Counted from the first letter of the stretch, positions 34,939-45,502 are shown. The stretch: DNA of 64,000 bases from Streptomyces griseoviridis (GCF_005222485.1 NZ_CP029078.1:4301001-4365000); one strand, 5' to 3'. Notes: generated by a model not told the origin, from the sequence alone. A program made the numbers and translations.

Positions 34939-37170
34939 ATGAGCCAGCCAGACGCCCAGGCAAAGGTCAAGCACCAGCAGCCCTCCGTGGGCTCCATAGC
35001 CGCACACCGCCCGCACACGGTGGCTGCCGCGGTCTCCGATCTGGAACCCGACCTCGACGCGGACCTCGACTCCTACGAGGAAGCGCCGACCGACGGCCCC
35101 CAGCTCCCGCAGGGCCGCTTCCTGGACCGCGAGCGCAGCTGGCTCGCGTTCAACGAACGCGTCCTCGAACTGGCCGAGGACCCCGACACACCCCTGCTGG
35201 AGCGCGCGAACTTCCTCGCCATCTTCGCCAGCAACCTGGACGAGTTCTTCATGGTCCGGGTGGCCGGGCTCAAACGCCGCATCGCCACCGGCGTCGCCAC
35301 CCGCTCCGCCTCGGGACTCCAGCCCCGCGAGGTGCTGGAGATGATCTGGGCCCGCTCCCGCGAGCTGATGGCCAGGCACGCCGCCTGCTACCACGAGGAC
35401 GTCGCCCCCGCGCTCGCCGAGGAAGGCATCCACCTGGTCCGCTGGAGCGAGCTGACCGAGAAGGAGCAGGCCCGCCTCTTCACCCTGTTCCGGCACCAGA
35501 TCTTCCCCGTCCTGACCCCCCTCGCGGTCGACCCCGCGCACCCCTTCCCCTACATCTCGGGCCTCTCCCTCAACCTGGCCGTGGTCGTGCGCAACCCGGT
35601 CAGCGGCCACAAGCACTTCGCCCGCGTGAAGGTGCCCCCGCTGCTGTCCCGCTTCCTGGAGAGCTCCCCGGGCCGCTACGTCCCCATCGAGGACGTCATC
35701 GCCGCCCACCTGGAGGAGCTGTTCCCCGGCATGGAGGTGCTGGAGCACCACGCCTTCCGGCTCACCCGCAACGAGGACCTGGAGGTCGAGGAGGACGACA
35801 CCGAGAACCTCCTCCAGGCCCTGGAGAAGGAACTCATGCGGCGCCGCTTCGGGCCGCCGGTGCGCCTTGAGGTCGAGGAGTCCATCGACCGCGAGGTCCT
35901 CGACCTGCTGGTGCGCGAGCTGAAGATCTCCGAGGCCGAGGTCTACCCGCTGCCGGGCCCCCTCGACCTCACCGGCCTCTTCCGCATCCACGGCCTCGAC
36001 CGGCCCGAGCTGAAGTACCGCAAGTTCATCGCGGGCACCCACCGCGACCTCGCCGAGGTGGAGTCCGCGTCGGCGCCGGACATCTTCGCCGCCCTGCGCG
36101 AACGCGACGTCCTGCTGCACCACCCCTACGACAGCTTCTCCACCTCCGTTCAGGCCTTCCTCGAACAGGCCGCCCAGGACCCCGACGTCCTCGCCATCAA
36201 GCAGACCCTCTACCGCACCTCGGGCGACTCCCCCATAGTCGACGCCCTCATCGAGGCCGCCGAGGTCGGCAAGCAGGTCCTCGTCCTGGTGGAGATCAAG
36301 GCCCGCTTCGACGAGCACGCCAACATCAAGTGGGCGCGCAAGCTGGAAGAGGCCGGCTGCCACGTCGTCTACGGCCTGGTCGGCCTGAAGACCCACTGCA
36401 AGCTCTCCCTTGTGGTCCGCCAGGAGGGCGACACCCTGCGCAGGTACAGCCACGTCGGCACCGGCAACTACCACCCCAAGACCGCCCGCCTCTACGAGGA
36501 CCTCGGGCTGCTCACCGCGGACCCGCAGGTCGGCGCCGACCTCTCCGACCTGTTCAACCGGCTCTCCGGCTACTCCCGCCGCGAGACCTACCGCCGGCTG
36601 CTCGTCGCGCCCAAGTCCCTGCGCGACGGCCTCATCGCCCGGATCAACAAGGAGGCCCAGCACCACCGTGCCGGACGCCCCGCGTTCATCCGCATCAAGG
36701 TCAACTCGATGGTCGACGAGGCCATCATCGACGCGCTCTACCGGGCCTCGCAGGCGGGCGTGCCGGTCGACGTGTGGGTCCGCGGCATCTGCGCCGTGCG
36801 CCCCGGCGTCACCGGCCTCTCGGAGAACATACGGGTGCGCTCGATCCTCGGCCGCTTCCTCGAACACTCCCGGGTCTTCACCTTCGGCAACGGCGGCGAA
36901 CCCGAAGTGTGGATCGGCAGCGCCGACATGATGCACCGCAACCTCGACCGCCGTATCGAGGCCCTGGTCAGGGTCACCGACCCGGCCCACCGCGCGGCCC
37001 TGAACCGGCTGTTGGAGACCGGCATGTCCGAGACCACCGCGTCCTGGCACCTCGGCCCGGACGGGGAGTGGATCCGGCACGCCACCGACGCCGAGGGCGG
37101 CCCACTGCGGAACATCCAGGAGATGCTCATAGACGCCCGGAGGCGTAGGCGTGGCACAGCAACACCCTGA
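34939..37170 (+). CDS. ppk: polyphosphate kinase 1
   Basis: Reversibly polymerises the ATP gamma-phosphate into polyphosphate at the membrane-cytosol interface. 743 aa with the four PPK1 domains: N (from about 58, [20 protein letters not shown] split), head, C1 and C2. The phospho-histidine region is [16 protein letters not shown], with H505 and H512 in the conserved pair. ATG at 34939 (MSQPDAQ) is chosen over the in-frame ATG 58 codons upstream. The gene overlaps the CHAD gene by 20 bp. In Streptomyces ppk is phosphate-controlled and antagonises antibiotic production. Confidence 0.95.
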   Translation: MSQPDAQAKVKHQQPSVGSIAAHRPHTVAAAVSDLEPDLDADLDSYEEAPTDGPQLPQGRFLDRERSWLAFNERVLELAEDPDTPLLERANFLAIFASNLDEFFMVRVAGLKRRIATGVATRSASGLQPREVLEMIWARSRELMARHAACYHEDVAPALAEEGIHLVRWSELTEKEQARLFTLFRHQIFPVLTPLAVDPAHPFPYISGLSLNLAVVVRNPVSGHKHFARVKVPPLLSRFLESSPGRYVPIEDVIAAHLEELFPGMEVLEHHAFRLTRNEDLEVEEDDTENLLQALEKELMRRRFGPPVRLEVEESIDREVLDLLVRELKISEAEVYPLPGPLDLTGLFRIHGLDRPELKYRKFIAGTHRDLAEVESASAPDIFAALRERDVLLHHPYDSFSTSVQAFLEQAAQDPDVLAIKQTLYRTSGDSPIVDALIEAAEVGKQVLVLVEIKARFDEHANIKWARKLEEAGCHVVYGLVGLKTHCKLSLVVRQEGDTLRRYSHVGTGNYHPKTARLYEDLGLLTADPQVGADLSDLFNRLSGYSRRETYRRLLVAPKSLRDGLIARINKEAQHHRAGRPAFIRIKVNSMVDEAIIDALYRASQAGVPVDVWVRGICAVRPGVTGLSENIRVRSILGRFLEHSRVFTFGNGGEPEVWIGSADMMHRNLDRRIEALVRVTDPAHRAALNRLLETGMSETTASWHLGPDGEWIRHATDAEGGPLRNIQEMLIDARRRRRGTATP

Positions 37171-38191
37171 CTCAACGGTCCCGGCCGTCCAGACGGCCGG
37201 GACCGCCCCCACCGGTGGCTCTCTCGCGGACTATCTGCGGGCCCAGGCCACCGAGTTCCTCCGTGCGCTGCGGCAGCACCGGGAGTCCGGAAGCGGCGGC
37301 AACGCCGCGGCGGACTCCGTCGACGCGGCACGCGCCCTGCGCCGCTCGGTCCGCCGCGTCAGCGGCAGCCTGCACACCTTCCGGCCGCTCCTCGACCCCG
37401 AGTGGTCCGAAGGGCTGCGGCCCGAACTCGCCTGGGTCTCCGGCACGTTGTCCATGGAACACGCCTGCGCGGCCCGCCTGGAGAGGCTGCTGCTCGCCCT
37501 GCACCGGCTGTCCGGCGCCGCCGTCCTCCCGGCCCAGGCGGGCGGCCCCGCCCCCCAGGAACGCGGCACCCTCACCGTGGGCGCCGCCAAGGCGGGCGCC
37601 CTCCTGGACCGCCAGCTGACCCTGGCCAGGACCCGGGCCCACTCCAGCGCCCTCCAGGCACTCGGCTCCTCCCGCTTCCACGCCGTCGCCGACCAGGTCG
37701 CCGTCCTGGCCAGCGAGGTGCCGCTGACCGCCGCCGACGCCGACCTGCGCCCCCTGGCGCGGGCCGCCGAGGAACGCCTCGGGGACGCCGTGGCCGCCCT
37801 GCCGCTGGTCACCGCCGGGCACCCCTACAACGCGGAGGCGCTGATCCACGGCCTCTCCCCCGACCCGGCCCCGCACCCGCAGGACGCCCCCTGGCACCAG
37901 GTCAGACTGCTGCTGCGGCTGCACCGCTACGCCCTCGAGGTGCTGCACGGCGGAGACGGCGTGAGTGACCCCGTCGACGTCCGGCTGCTCACCGCGGGCC
38001 AGGCCCTCGACCGGCACCGGGACGCCTCCGAGGCCGCCGCCGCCGCGTCCGCCGCCGCCCGCACCGCGAGGATCGCCCCGGCGACCGCGTACGCGCTGGG
38101 CGTGCTCCACGCCGACCAGCGGCACGAGGTGGAGGCGGCCCGCTTCGCGTTCCAGCAGAGCTGGCAGAGACAGGCACTGCGCACCCCCTGA
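37151..38191 (+). CDS. CHAD-domain protein
   Basis: 346-aa helical protein with regularly spaced His/Arg/Lys residues of the CHAD domain ([34 protein letters not shown]). CHAD modules bind polyphosphate, which fits the 20-bp overlap with ppk. GTG start at 37151. The long Ala/Pro N-terminus is presumably flexible. The likely role is tethering or managing polyP granules. Confidence 0.88.
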   Translation: MAQQHPDSTVPAVQTAGTAPTGGSLADYLRAQATEFLRALRQHRESGSGGNAAADSVDAARALRRSVRRVSGSLHTFRPLLDPEWSEGLRPELAWVSGTLSMEHACAARLERLLLALHRLSGAAVLPAQAGGPAPQERGTLTVGAAKAGALLDRQLTLARTRAHSSALQALGSSRFHAVADQVAVLASEVPLTAADADLRPLARAAEERLGDAVAALPLVTAGHPYNAEALIHGLSPDPAPHPQDAPWHQVRLLLRLHRYALEVLHGGDGVSDPVDVRLLTAGQALDRHRDASEAAAAASAAARTARIAPATAYALGVLHADQRHEVEAARFAFQQSWQRQALRTP

Positions 38192-38217
38192 CCCCCACGA
38201 AGGAGCGGTGAAGACCG

Positions 38218-38637
38218 GTGACCAGTACCCATGACACCCTCGTCAGAGCCGCGGGCTGCGTCCTGTGGCGCCGCCCGGCCGGCTCGGCGCTGGAGATCTG
38301 CCTCGTCCATCGGCCGAAATATGATGACTGGTCCCACCCGAAGGGCAAGCTGAAGCGGGGTGAGGACCCGCTCGCGGGCGCGCTGCGCGAGGTCGCCGAG
38401 GAGACCGGGTACACCGCGCGGCCCGGCACCGAGCTGACCACCGTCCACTATCTGGCGGCGGGCCGCCCCAAGCAGGTCAGGTACTGGGCGGCCGAGGCCA
38501 CCGCGGGGCGGTTCGCGCCCAACGACGAGGTGGACCGGATCCTGTGGCTGCCGCCGTCCGCCGCGCGCGACCGGCTGACGCAGCCGCGCGACCGCGACCT
38601 GCTGGACGAGCTGCCCGGCGCGCTACCCGCTCACTGA
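38218..38637 (+). CDS. Nudix hydrolase (MutT-like)
   Basis: 139-aa Nudix protein with a complete Nudix box spanning GKLKRGEDPL and REVAEETGY (GX5EX7REUXEEXGU). GTG at 38218. Lacks the C-terminal phosphatase domain of MutT1-type enzymes, so it is a stand-alone diphosphate hydrolase; 8-oxo-dGTP, (p)ppGpp-related or diadenosine substrates are possible. It ends the ppk-CHAD-nudix operon and overlaps a small opposite-strand gene by 15 bp. Confidence 0.9.
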   Translation: MTSTHDTLVRAAGCVLWRRPAGSALEICLVHRPKYDDWSHPKGKLKRGEDPLAGALREVAEETGYTARPGTELTTVHYLAAGRPKQVRYWAAEATAGRFAPNDEVDRILWLPPSAARDRLTQPRDRDLLDELPGALPAH

Positions 38638-38802
38638 CCCCGTGTGGCCGGCGCCGTCCGTCCTGGCCTGGCTGCGGGCCCGGCGGGCGGGGCCGCGCCA
38701 GCCGCAGCCGCAGCGGGCGAAGCAGAACCGCCCCTGCTCGACGACCACCGTCGGATGGCCGTCCGTGTCCGGTGAGACCCCGAGCCCTTCCCTGTGCGCC
38801 AC
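38623..38802 (-). CDS. small CxCGW protein
   Basis: 59-aa hypothetical with the core VVVEQGRFCFARCGCGWRGP, three cysteines that may bind zinc, and a basic tail. GTG at 38802 is the likely start; alternatives lie at 38808 and 38841. I recall similar small proteins in other Streptomyces. Convergent with the Nudix gene. Function unknown. Confidence 0.62.
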   Translation of the reverse strand: MAHREGLGVSPDTDGHPTVVVEQGRFCFARCGCGWRGPARRARSQARTDGAGHTGSVSG

Positions 38803-38916
38803 ACCCACCACGTTACCCAGCACCGGTGAAGCCATCCCCACCGCGTGACGGTGCCGCCCGTCCCGTCGTTATCCGCAACGACAGGGTGCCCGTGCCGGAC
38901 GTACCGGGGGTAGACG

Positions 38917-39741
38917 ATGGCGCAGCGGGAGCACAGGTGGGGCGGCGCGGTCGCCGCGGGGGTCGTCGTCTGCCTCGGGGCCTGCGGCTGCTCGGGCGGC
39001 GCCGCGGCCGAGGACTCCAGGCCCTTCGACCCCCTCGACACCCTGCACCGGGCGGCCGACACCCTGGTGGACGCCGGCACCTCCCGGGCCCGCACCTCGA
39101 TGGAGATGGCCACCGGCGGCACCCGGGTCACGATCCGCGGCGAGGGCGTCTACGACTACCGCCACCGGCTCGGCCGGCTCACCCTCACGCTGCCGCAGGA
39201 CCCGGCGGGCACCGTCGAACACCGGCCGATCACCGAACTCCTCGCGCCGGGCGCCCTGTTCATGAAGAACCGGGGGGCCGGGGTGCCCGCCGACAAATGG
39301 GTGCGGGTGGAGACGGCGGCGCTCTCCGACGGCAATCTGGTGACCGGCGGCGCCACCGACCCGTTCGCCGCCGCCGAGCTGCTGCGCGGGGCCCGCACCG
39401 CGGCCTACGAGGGGCGCACCGAGGTGGCCGGCACCGAGGTGCGGCACTACCGGGGCACCACCGACCTCGCGCTCGCCGCGCGGGCCGCGGCGGAGGGCGA
39501 CCGGGGCGCGCTGGCCGCGGCGGCGAAAGGCTTCGCCACCACCGAGGTGCCGTTCGACGTCTTCCTCGACGACCAGGGCAGGATCCGCAAGGTCAGCCAC
39601 CGCTTCCGGTTCGTCAACGGCCACCACGGATCGGTCGTCGACGTCGCCTCGACGACCCTGCTGTACGGTTTCGGCGCCCCGGCCGACGTGCGGCTCCCCG
39701 ACGCCCGGGACATCTACGCCGGGAAGATCGCGGAGGGGTGA
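38917..39741 (+). CDS. lipoprotein, LppX/LprG-like
   Basis: 274-aa exported lipoprotein: signal peptide to about residue 22 with lipobox LGAC (VCLGAC). The body follows the pattern of actinobacterial LppX/LprAFG lipoproteins (repeated DTL...ADTLVDAGTSR, beta-rich middle, DLALAARAAAEG). These carry hydrophobic ligands across the envelope. ATG at 38917. No operon partner. Confidence 0.75.
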   Translation: MAQREHRWGGAVAAGVVVCLGACGCSGGAAAEDSRPFDPLDTLHRAADTLVDAGTSRARTSMEMATGGTRVTIRGEGVYDYRHRLGRLTLTLPQDPAGTVEHRPITELLAPGALFMKNRGAGVPADKWVRVETAALSDGNLVTGGATDPFAAAELLRGARTAAYEGRTEVAGTEVRHYRGTTDLALAARAAAEGDRGALAAAAKGFATTEVPFDVFLDDQGRIRKVSHRFRFVNGHHGSVVDVASTTLLYGFGAPADVRLPDARDIYAGKIAEG

Positions 39742-39868
39742 GCGCGGGGTGGCGTCCTGCGCGGGGAGGAGACGGGAGCGGCGAGAACTAGCCCGTCCGT
39801 GCCATGCGCGGGGTGCGGGGCGCTCCCTACTCTAGGAAGCCGGTGACGGCAGAGACGAGGTGACGCAC

Positions 39869-40042
39869 GTGGCTCCGGTCGGCGGTACGGCAGTTCAGGA
39901 CCACGTGGCACTCGCCGAGATCGAGCTGTGCGGGGAGCTGATGATCGCCGCGTCCGCCGCGCACGGGGAGCGGCTCAGCCTGGAGAGCATCGACGAGGTC
40001 CTGAACGTGGCCCACGCCCCGGGACCCCCGGCCACCCCTTGA
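39869..40042 (+). CDS. small conserved hypothetical protein
   Basis: 57-aa acidic helical protein (VAPVGG..., ALAEIELCGELMIAASA). The GTG at 39869 is preferred because GAGG precedes it by 8 nt; GTG at 39860 is the alternative. I recall related small proteins in other Streptomyces. No domain. Confidence 0.65.
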   Translation: MAPVGGTAVQDHVALAEIELCGELMIAASAAHGERLSLESIDEVLNVAHAPGPPATP

Positions 40043-40101
40043 CCACCACCGCGGACCGGCACCGGAACCCGGCCCCCACCGGGCACGGCCCGTCGACTAC
40101 T

Positions 40102-40455
40102 TCAGGTGCGCAGCAGCCGCCCGATGGCCTTCGTCGCCTCGTCGACCTTCGCGTCGATCTCGTCACCGCCCTTGAGGGCCGCGTCGGCGACGCAGTGCCG
40201 CAGGTGTTCCTCCAGGAGCTGAAGCGCGAAAGACTGGAGGGCCTTGGTCGAGGCCGAGACCTGGGTCAGTATGTCGATGCAGTAGACGTCCTCGTCGACC
40301 ATCCGCTGGAGACCGCGGATCTGGCCCTCGATCCGGCGCAGCCGCTTGAGGTGCTCCGCCTTCTGGTGGTGGTAGCCGTGGGTGACGGCGGGAACGGCGT
40401 CCGTCGCGGTCGCCTCGGAGGGCGTCGGCGTCGCGCCGGCCTCGGTGGTGGTCAT
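40102..40455 (-). CDS. csoR: CsoR, copper-sensing repressor
   Basis: 117-aa all-helical CsoR/RcnR-family protein with Cu(I) ligands C59 (VYCIDIL), H84 and C88 (EEHLRHC). Represses copper efflux genes until Cu(I) binds. ATG at 40455 with GGAGG 5 nt upstream. A well-formed G-tract operator lies about 25 bp upstream, so it is autoregulated. Divergent from the PhoU-like gene. No copper pump is encoded next to it, as in S. lividans where CsoR acts on distant copZA genes. Confidence 0.93.
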   Translation of the reverse strand: MTTTEAGATPTPSEATATDAVPAVTHGYHHQKAEHLKRLRRIEGQIRGLQRMVDEDVYCIDILTQVSASTKALQSFALQLLEEHLRHCVADAALKGGDEIDAKVDEATKAIGRLLRT

Positions 40456-40477
40456 CACGTCCTCCAGATCCGTATGG

Positions 40478-40494
40478 ATACCCCTACCGGGTAT
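40478..40494. promoter_or_regulatory. CsoR operator
   Basis: ATACCCCTACCGGGTAT: ATACCC and GGGTAT half-sites around a C-rich/G-rich centre, matching the Streptomyces CsoR consensus. It lies between csoR and the divergent PhoU-like gene. Confidence 0.75.
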
Positions 40495-40597
40495 ATGGTA
40501 ACGAAGTTTGCCGGGTATAGGGCTCCTGGAAAGCCCCCGTGCTGATCACCGTGCCCGATGCGCGACACTGGAGGACGGCCCATTAGCCGTGGCCGGA

Positions 40598-40614
40598 TGA
40601 TGCCCTTAGCATCA
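40598..40614. promoter_or_regulatory. short inverted repeat upstream of PhoU-like gene
   Basis: TGATGC-CCTTA-GCATCA, 35 bp before the GTG of the PhoU-like gene. It could be an operator or RNA hairpin. No known family matched. Confidence 0.3.
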
Positions 40615-40649
40615 GCCTGACCGAAACCGATGCATCCCGAGGACCCCTT

Positions 40650-41270
40650 GTGCGCTTTCGTCTGACCCCCAGGGAGACGAGCTTCTACGACATGTTCGCC
40701 GCCTCCGCGGACAACATCGTCACGGGCTCGAAGCTCCTGATGGAACTGCTCGGGGCGGACACCGCCGGCCGGGCCGAGATCGCGGAGCGGATGCGGGCAG
40801 CGGAACACGCGGGCGACGACGCCACACACGCGATCTTCCACCAGCTGAACTCCTCGTTCATCACGCCGTTCGACCGCGAGGACATCTACGCCCTCGCCTC
40901 CTGCCTCGACGACATCATGGACTTCATGGAGGAGGCCGTCGACCTGGTCGTCCTCTACAACGTCGAGGAACTGCCCAAGGGCGTCGAGCAGCAGATCGAG
41001 GTGCTGGCGCGGGCCGCGGAGCTGACGGCGGAGGCGATGCCGAACCTGCGGACCATGGACAACCTCACCGAGTACTGGATCGAGGTCAACCGCCTGGAGA
41101 ACCAGGCCGACCAGATCCACCGCAAGCTGCTGGCCCACCTCTTCAACGGCAAGTACGACGCCATCGAGGTGCTGAAGCTCAAGCAGATCGTGGACGTCCT
41201 CGAAGAGGCCGCGGACGCGTTCGAGCACGTGGCGAACACGGTGGAGACCATCGCCGTCAAGGAGTCCTGA
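40650..41270 (+). CDS. PhoU-like (DUF47) protein
   Basis: 206-aa helical DUF47/PhoU-like regulator of a Pit-type transporter, with metal-binding-like EEAVDLV and the AEHAGDDATH block. GTG at 40650 after GAGGA. The next gene is the Pit transporter, starting 6 bp after the stop, the classic DUF47-Pit pair. Probably gates phosphate uptake. Confidence 0.92.
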   Translation: MRFRLTPRETSFYDMFAASADNIVTGSKLLMELLGADTAGRAEIAERMRAAEHAGDDATHAIFHQLNSSFITPFDREDIYALASCLDDIMDFMEEAVDLVVLYNVEELPKGVEQQIEVLARAAELTAEAMPNLRTMDNLTEYWIEVNRLENQADQIHRKLLAHLFNGKYDAIEVLKLKQIVDVLEEAADAFEHVANTVETIAVKES

Positions 41271-41276
41271 GCCGTC

Positions 41277-42275
41277 TTGGACACCTTCGCGCTCATCGCG
41301 ACCATCGCGGTCGCGCTGTTCTTCACGTACACGAACGGCTTCCACGACTCGGCGAACGCCATCGCCACGTCGGTGTCGACACGGGCCCTGACCCCGCGCG
41401 CGGCGCTGGCGATGGCCGCGGTGATGAACCTGGCGGGCGCCTTCCTCGGTTCGGGGGTCGCCAAGACCGTCAGCCAGGGCCTGATCCAGACGCCCGAGGG
41501 CTCCAAGGGCATGGGCATCCTCTTCGCCGCCCTGGTCGGCGCCATCGCCTGGAACCTCGTCACCTGGTACTTCGGTCTGCCGTCGTCCTCCTCGCACGCC
41601 CTCTTCGGCGGCATGGTCGGCGCGGCCCTCGCGGGCGGCACGACGGTCTACTGGGACGGCGTCCTCGACAAGGTCGTCGTCCCGATGTTCGTCTCGCCCG
41701 TGGTCGGTATCGTCGTCGGTTATCTGGTCATGACGGCGATCCTGTGGCTGTTCCGCAAGGCCAACCCGCACAAGGCCAAGCGCGGCTTCCGGATAGCGCA
41801 GACCGTCTCGGCGGCCGGCATGGCCCTCGGCCACGGCCTCCAGGACGCCCAGAAGACGATGGGCATCGTCGTGATGGCCCTGGTCATCGCGGACGTCGAG
41901 GACTACGGCGACCCGATCCCGGTCTGGGTGAAGATCGTCTGCGCGGTGATGCTGTCGCTGGGCACCTACGCGGGCGGCTGGCGCATCATGCGCACCCTCG
42001 GCCGCAAGATCATCGAACTGGACCCGCCGCAGGGCTTCGCCGCGGAGACCACCGGCGCGTCGATCATGTTCACCACGGCGTTCCTGTTCAAGGCGCCGAT
42101 CTCCACGACCCATGTCATCACCTCGGCGATCATGGGCGTCGGCGCGACCAAGCGCGTGAAGGCGGTCCGCTGGGGCGTGGCCAAGAACATCGTCCTGGGC
42201 TGGTTCATCACGATGCCGGCGGCGGCGCTGGTGGCGGCGGGGGCGTACGGCTTGGTGAACCTGGCGTTCCTGTAG
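41277..42275 (+). CDS. pitH1: Pit-family low-affinity phosphate transporter
   Basis: 332-aa Pit protein with about ten membrane segments and the duplicated PHO4 signatures GFHDSANAIATS at the N-terminus and GASIMFTTAFLFKAPISTTH late. Imports metal-phosphate by proton symport. Rare TTG start at 41277 following AAGGAG. Named by recall of PitH1 in S. coelicolor; the symbol is tentative. Confidence 0.9.
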   Translation: MDTFALIATIAVALFFTYTNGFHDSANAIATSVSTRALTPRAALAMAAVMNLAGAFLGSGVAKTVSQGLIQTPEGSKGMGILFAALVGAIAWNLVTWYFGLPSSSSHALFGGMVGAALAGGTTVYWDGVLDKVVVPMFVSPVVGIVVGYLVMTAILWLFRKANPHKAKRGFRIAQTVSAAGMALGHGLQDAQKTMGIVVMALVIADVEDYGDPIPVWVKIVCAVMLSLGTYAGGWRIMRTLGRKIIELDPPQGFAAETTGASIMFTTAFLFKAPISTTHVITSAIMGVGATKRVKAVRWGVAKNIVLGWFITMPAAALVAAGAYGLVNLAFL

Positions 42276-42340
42276 CCGGTTTTCGGCCAGGGGCCCGGTC
42301 GGCGTTCGACGCCGCAGGGCCGCTCAGCCCACCCGGCCCA

Positions 42341-42411
42341 CCCAGCCCGTCCGGCGTTTGAGGACGAGGCCGTCCAGGCCGAAGCGGGGGTTCGGGGGCG
42401 GCAGCCCCCAG
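42341..42411 (+). repeat. Streptomyces intergenic repetitive sequence
   Basis: The stretch with CCCGTCCGGCGTTTGAGGAC followed by a G-rich GGGGGCGGCAGCCCCC hairpin resembles a dispersed intergenic element I recall from many Streptomyces genomes. It fills the gap between pit and the pst terminator. Confidence 0.6.
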
Positions 42412-42444
42412 ACTCGGACCTCACCCGCACAGCGACAAACGACG

Positions 42445-42477
42445 AAGGGCCCGCCCCCGAGAACGGAGGCGGGCCTT
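42445..42477 (-). terminator. terminator of the pst operon
   Basis: A GC-rich hairpin (AAGGGCCCGCCCCC / GGAGGCGGGCCTTC with a GAGAAC loop) lies about 54 bp after the pstB stop. Confidence 0.82.
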
Positions 42478-42530
42478 CATCGTCCCCGCGGTGGCACCGC
42501 CATGCAGCACCGCGAGGGGTCCGTATCGGC

Positions 42531-43307
42531 CTAGCCGAAGCGCCCCGAGATGTAGTCCTCCGTGGCCTGGACAGACGGGTTGGAGAAGATCCGCTCCGTG
42601 TCGTCTATCTCGATCAGCCGACCGGGCTGCCCGACCGCGGAGAGGTTGAAGAACGCCGTGCGGTCGGAGACCCGCGCCGCCTGCTGCATGTTGTGCGTCA
42701 CGATGACGATCGTGAAGCGCTCCTTCAGCTCCCCGATCAGGTCCTCGATGGCGAGCGTCGAGATCGGGTCGAGGGCCGAGCAGGGCTCGTCCATCAGCAG
42801 CACCTTCGGCTCGACGGCGATCGCGCGGGCGATGCACAGCCGCTGCTGCTGACCGCCCGACAGCCCCGAGCCGGGCTTGTTCAGACGGTCCTTGACCTCG
42901 TTCCAGAGGTTCGCGCCCTTGAGCGACTTCTCGACGACGTCGTTCAGCTCGCTCTTCTTGTGGCTGCCGTTGAGCCGCAGCCCCGCCGCCACGTTGTCGA
43001 AGATCGACATGGTGGGGAACGGGTTCGGCCGCTGGAACACCATGCCGATCTCGCGTCGCACGGAGACCGGGTCGATGCCCTGCCCGTACAGGTCCTCCTG
43101 GTCGAGGAGGACCTTGCCCTCGACCCGGCCGCCCGGGGTGACCTCGTGCATCCGGTTCAGGGTGCGCAGGAACGTCGACTTGCCGCAGCCCGAGGGACCG
43201 ATGAACGCCGTCACCGAACGCGGTTCGACGGTCATCGAGATGTCCTCGATCGCCTTGTGGGACCCGTAGAAAGCGGTGAGCCCGCTCACATCGATTCGCT
43301 TGGCCAT
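42531..43307 (-). CDS. pstB: phosphate ABC transporter ATPase PstB
   Basis: 258 aa; Walker [10 protein letters not shown], PstB-typical VFQRPNPFP, signature LSGGQQQR and Walker [13 protein letters not shown]. Energises PstSCA high-affinity phosphate uptake. Last gene of the operon; ATG at 43307, 40 bp after pstA. Confidence 0.96.
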   Translation of the reverse strand: MAKRIDVSGLTAFYGSHKAIEDISMTVEPRSVTAFIGPSGCGKSTFLRTLNRMHEVTPGGRVEGKVLLDQEDLYGQGIDPVSVRREIGMVFQRPNPFPTMSIFDNVAAGLRLNGSHKKSELNDVVEKSLKGANLWNEVKDRLNKPGSGLSGGQQQRLCIARAIAVEPKVLLMDEPCSALDPISTLAIEDLIGELKERFTIVIVTHNMQQAARVSDRTAFFNLSAVGQPGRLIEIDDTERIFSNPSVQATEDYISGRFG

Positions 43308-43347
43308 GATTACGTCACTTCCAGAATTCTCGGTCGCTTGGGCCGCG

Positions 43348-44409
43348 TCAGCGACCGGACTGCGGGGCCTTCCAGCGGGCGATGCCGCGGGCCAGCAGGT
43401 TCAGGATCATCACGAAGGCGATCAGGGTGAGCGACGCCGCCCAGGCCCTGTCGTACGCGGCGTTCGCGCCCGCGCTGTTCGCGTACTGCTGGTAGATGTA
43501 CAGCGGCAGCGACTGCTGGGCGCCCTCGAAGGGGTTGTTGTTGATGAACCGGTTGCCGAACACCAGCAGCAGCACCGGCGCGGTCTCGCCGGCGATCCGG
43601 GCGATGGCCAGCATGATGCCGGTCGTGATGCCGCCGATGGAGGTCGGCAGGACCACCTTCAGGATGGTGCGCCACTTCGGGATGCCCAGCGCGAGCGACG
43701 CCTCGCGCAGCTCGTTCGGGACGAGCTTGAGCATCTCCTCGGTGGAGCGGACGACGACCGGGACCATCAGGATGGCCAGGGCCAGCGAACCGGCGAAGCC
43801 GAACGGCTCCATCTCGAAGATCAGCATGAGGCTGAGGATGAAAAGGCCCGCGACGACCGACGGGATGCCCGTCATGACGTCGACGAAGAAGGTGACCGCG
43901 CGGGCCAGACCGCCGCGGCCGTACTCGACGAGGTAGATCGCGGTGAGGACGCCGATCGGCGCGGCCATCAGGGTGGCGAGGCCGACCTGCTCAAGGCTGC
44001 CGATGATGGCGTGGTAGATGCCGCCGCCCGGCTGGGAGTCGGCGACGATGCCCATCGAGTGGGTCAGGAAGTAGAGGTCGAGGACCTTGGTGCCGCGCGC
44101 GACGGTCGTCCACACCAGGGAGACCAGCGGGACGACGGCGAGCAGGAACGCGACCCAGACCAGGCTGGTCGCGATGCGGTCCTTGGCCTGCCGGCGGCCC
44201 TCCACCTTGGCGGCGAGCACATAGGTCGCGACCAGGAACAGGAGTCCGGCGATCAGGCCCCACTGGATGCGGCTTTCGATGCCCGCGACCAGGCCGAGCA
44301 GGACGGCGACGGCCAGCGATCCGGCGGCGATCGCCCAGGGCGACCACTTCGGCAGGGAGGCGCCGCGCAGGGTGCTGGGGCGTTCTTCGGTGACGGCTGC
44401 GTGGCTCAT
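43348..44409 (-). CDS. pstA: phosphate ABC transporter permease PstA
   Basis: 353-aa permease with about eight hydrophobic spans, of which the N-terminal two are an extension, and the EAA-type loop around [18 protein letters not shown] at 44409 overlaps the pstC stop by 4 bp. Confidence 0.95.
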   Translation of the reverse strand: MSHAAVTEERPSTLRGASLPKWSPWAIAAGSLAVAVLLGLVAGIESRIQWGLIAGLLFLVATYVLAAKVEGRRQAKDRIATSLVWVAFLLAVVPLVSLVWTTVARGTKVLDLYFLTHSMGIVADSQPGGGIYHAIIGSLEQVGLATLMAAPIGVLTAIYLVEYGRGGLARAVTFFVDVMTGIPSVVAGLFILSLMLIFEMEPFGFAGSLALAILMVPVVVRSTEEMLKLVPNELREASLALGIPKWRTILKVVLPTSIGGITTGIMLAIARIAGETAPVLLLVFGNRFINNNPFEGAQQSLPLYIYQQYANSAGANAAYDRAWAASLTLIAFVMILNLLARGIARWKAPQSGR

Positions 44410-45413
44410 GCGTTGGCCCCCGAGTACTCCTTGCGGCGGGCGATGATGAGCCGGGCCGCGCCGTTGACCAGCAGGGTGATGACGAACAGCACGAGGCCGG
44501 ACGCGATCAGCGCGTCCCGGCCGAACTCGTTGGCCTCACCGAACTTGCTGGCGATGTTCTGGGCGAAGGTGCCGCCGCCCGGGTTGAGCAGGCTGAGGTG
44601 GATCAGGAAGTCCGGGGAGAGCACCGTCGCGACGGCCATCGTCTCGCCGAGGGCGCGGCCGAGGCCGAGCATCGAGGCGGAGATGACGCCGGAGCGGCCG
44701 AACGGCAGCACCGACATCCTGATGACCTCCCAGCGGGTGGCGCCGAGCGCCAGCGCCGCTTCCTGGTGCATCAGCGGCGCCTGCCGGAAGACCTCGCGGC
44801 TCACGTTGGTGATGATCGGCAGGATCATGATCGCGAGCAGGATGCCGACGGTGAGCATCGAGCGCGGGGCGCCTTCCTCCCAGGAGAAGAAGCCGGTCCA
44901 GCCGAAGTAGTCGTTGAGCCAGCCGAAGAGGCCGTTGAGGTTCGGGACGAGGATCAGGGCGCCCCAGAGGCCGTAGACGATCGACGGCACCGCGGCGAGC
45001 AGGTCGATCACGTAGGAGATCGGGCCGCTCAGCCTGCGGGGGGCGTAGTGGGTGAGGAAGAGCGCGATGGCGACGGCGACCGGCACCGCGATGACCATGG
45101 CGATGATCGACGAGATCACCGTGCCGTAGGCCAGGACGGCGATGCCGAAGGTCGGCGGGGTGACGCCGGTGTTCCACTCGAAGGTGGTGAGGAAGTTGCC
45201 GTGGTCCTCGCTGATGGCGAGGGACGCGCGGTAGGTGAGGAAGACCGCGATCGCGGCCATGACCACGAGCAGCAGAATGCCCGAGCCGCGGGAGAGGCCG
45301 AGGAAGATCCGGTCTCCGGGTCGGGTGGCGCCGCGGGCGGCGCGCTTGCTGCCGGCCTCGGTGGGCTGCGGGGTGGGCGGCGGCGCTTCGGTGTTCTTGG
45401 TCGTTATGTCCAT
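44406..45413 (-). CDS. pstC: phosphate ABC transporter permease PstC
   Basis: 335-aa permease with six core spans and a cytoplasmic loop QEAALALGATRWEVI. ATG at 45413 follows GGAGAACCCG. An 18-bp perfect hairpin separates it from pstS. Confidence 0.95.
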   Translation of the reverse strand: MDITTKNTEAPPPTPQPTEAGSKRAARGATRPGDRIFLGLSRGSGILLLVVMAAIAVFLTYRASLAISEDHGNFLTTFEWNTGVTPPTFGIAVLAYGTVISSIIAMVIAVPVAVAIALFLTHYAPRRLSGPISYVIDLLAAVPSIVYGLWGALILVPNLNGLFGWLNDYFGWTGFFSWEEGAPRSMLTVGILLAIMILPIITNVSREVFRQAPLMHQEAALALGATRWEVIRMSVLPFGRSGVISASMLGLGRALGETMAVATVLSPDFLIHLSLLNPGGGTFAQNIASKFGEANEFGRDALIASGLVLFVITLLVNGAARLIIARRKEYSGANA

Positions 45414-45502
45414 CGGGTTCTCCGGTCTGCGGACCCGCACACGGGGTGCGGCTCTGCGAAGCCGTACGCGGGGTACGGCTCATGGCGGCGGTGCACCGGA
45501 CG

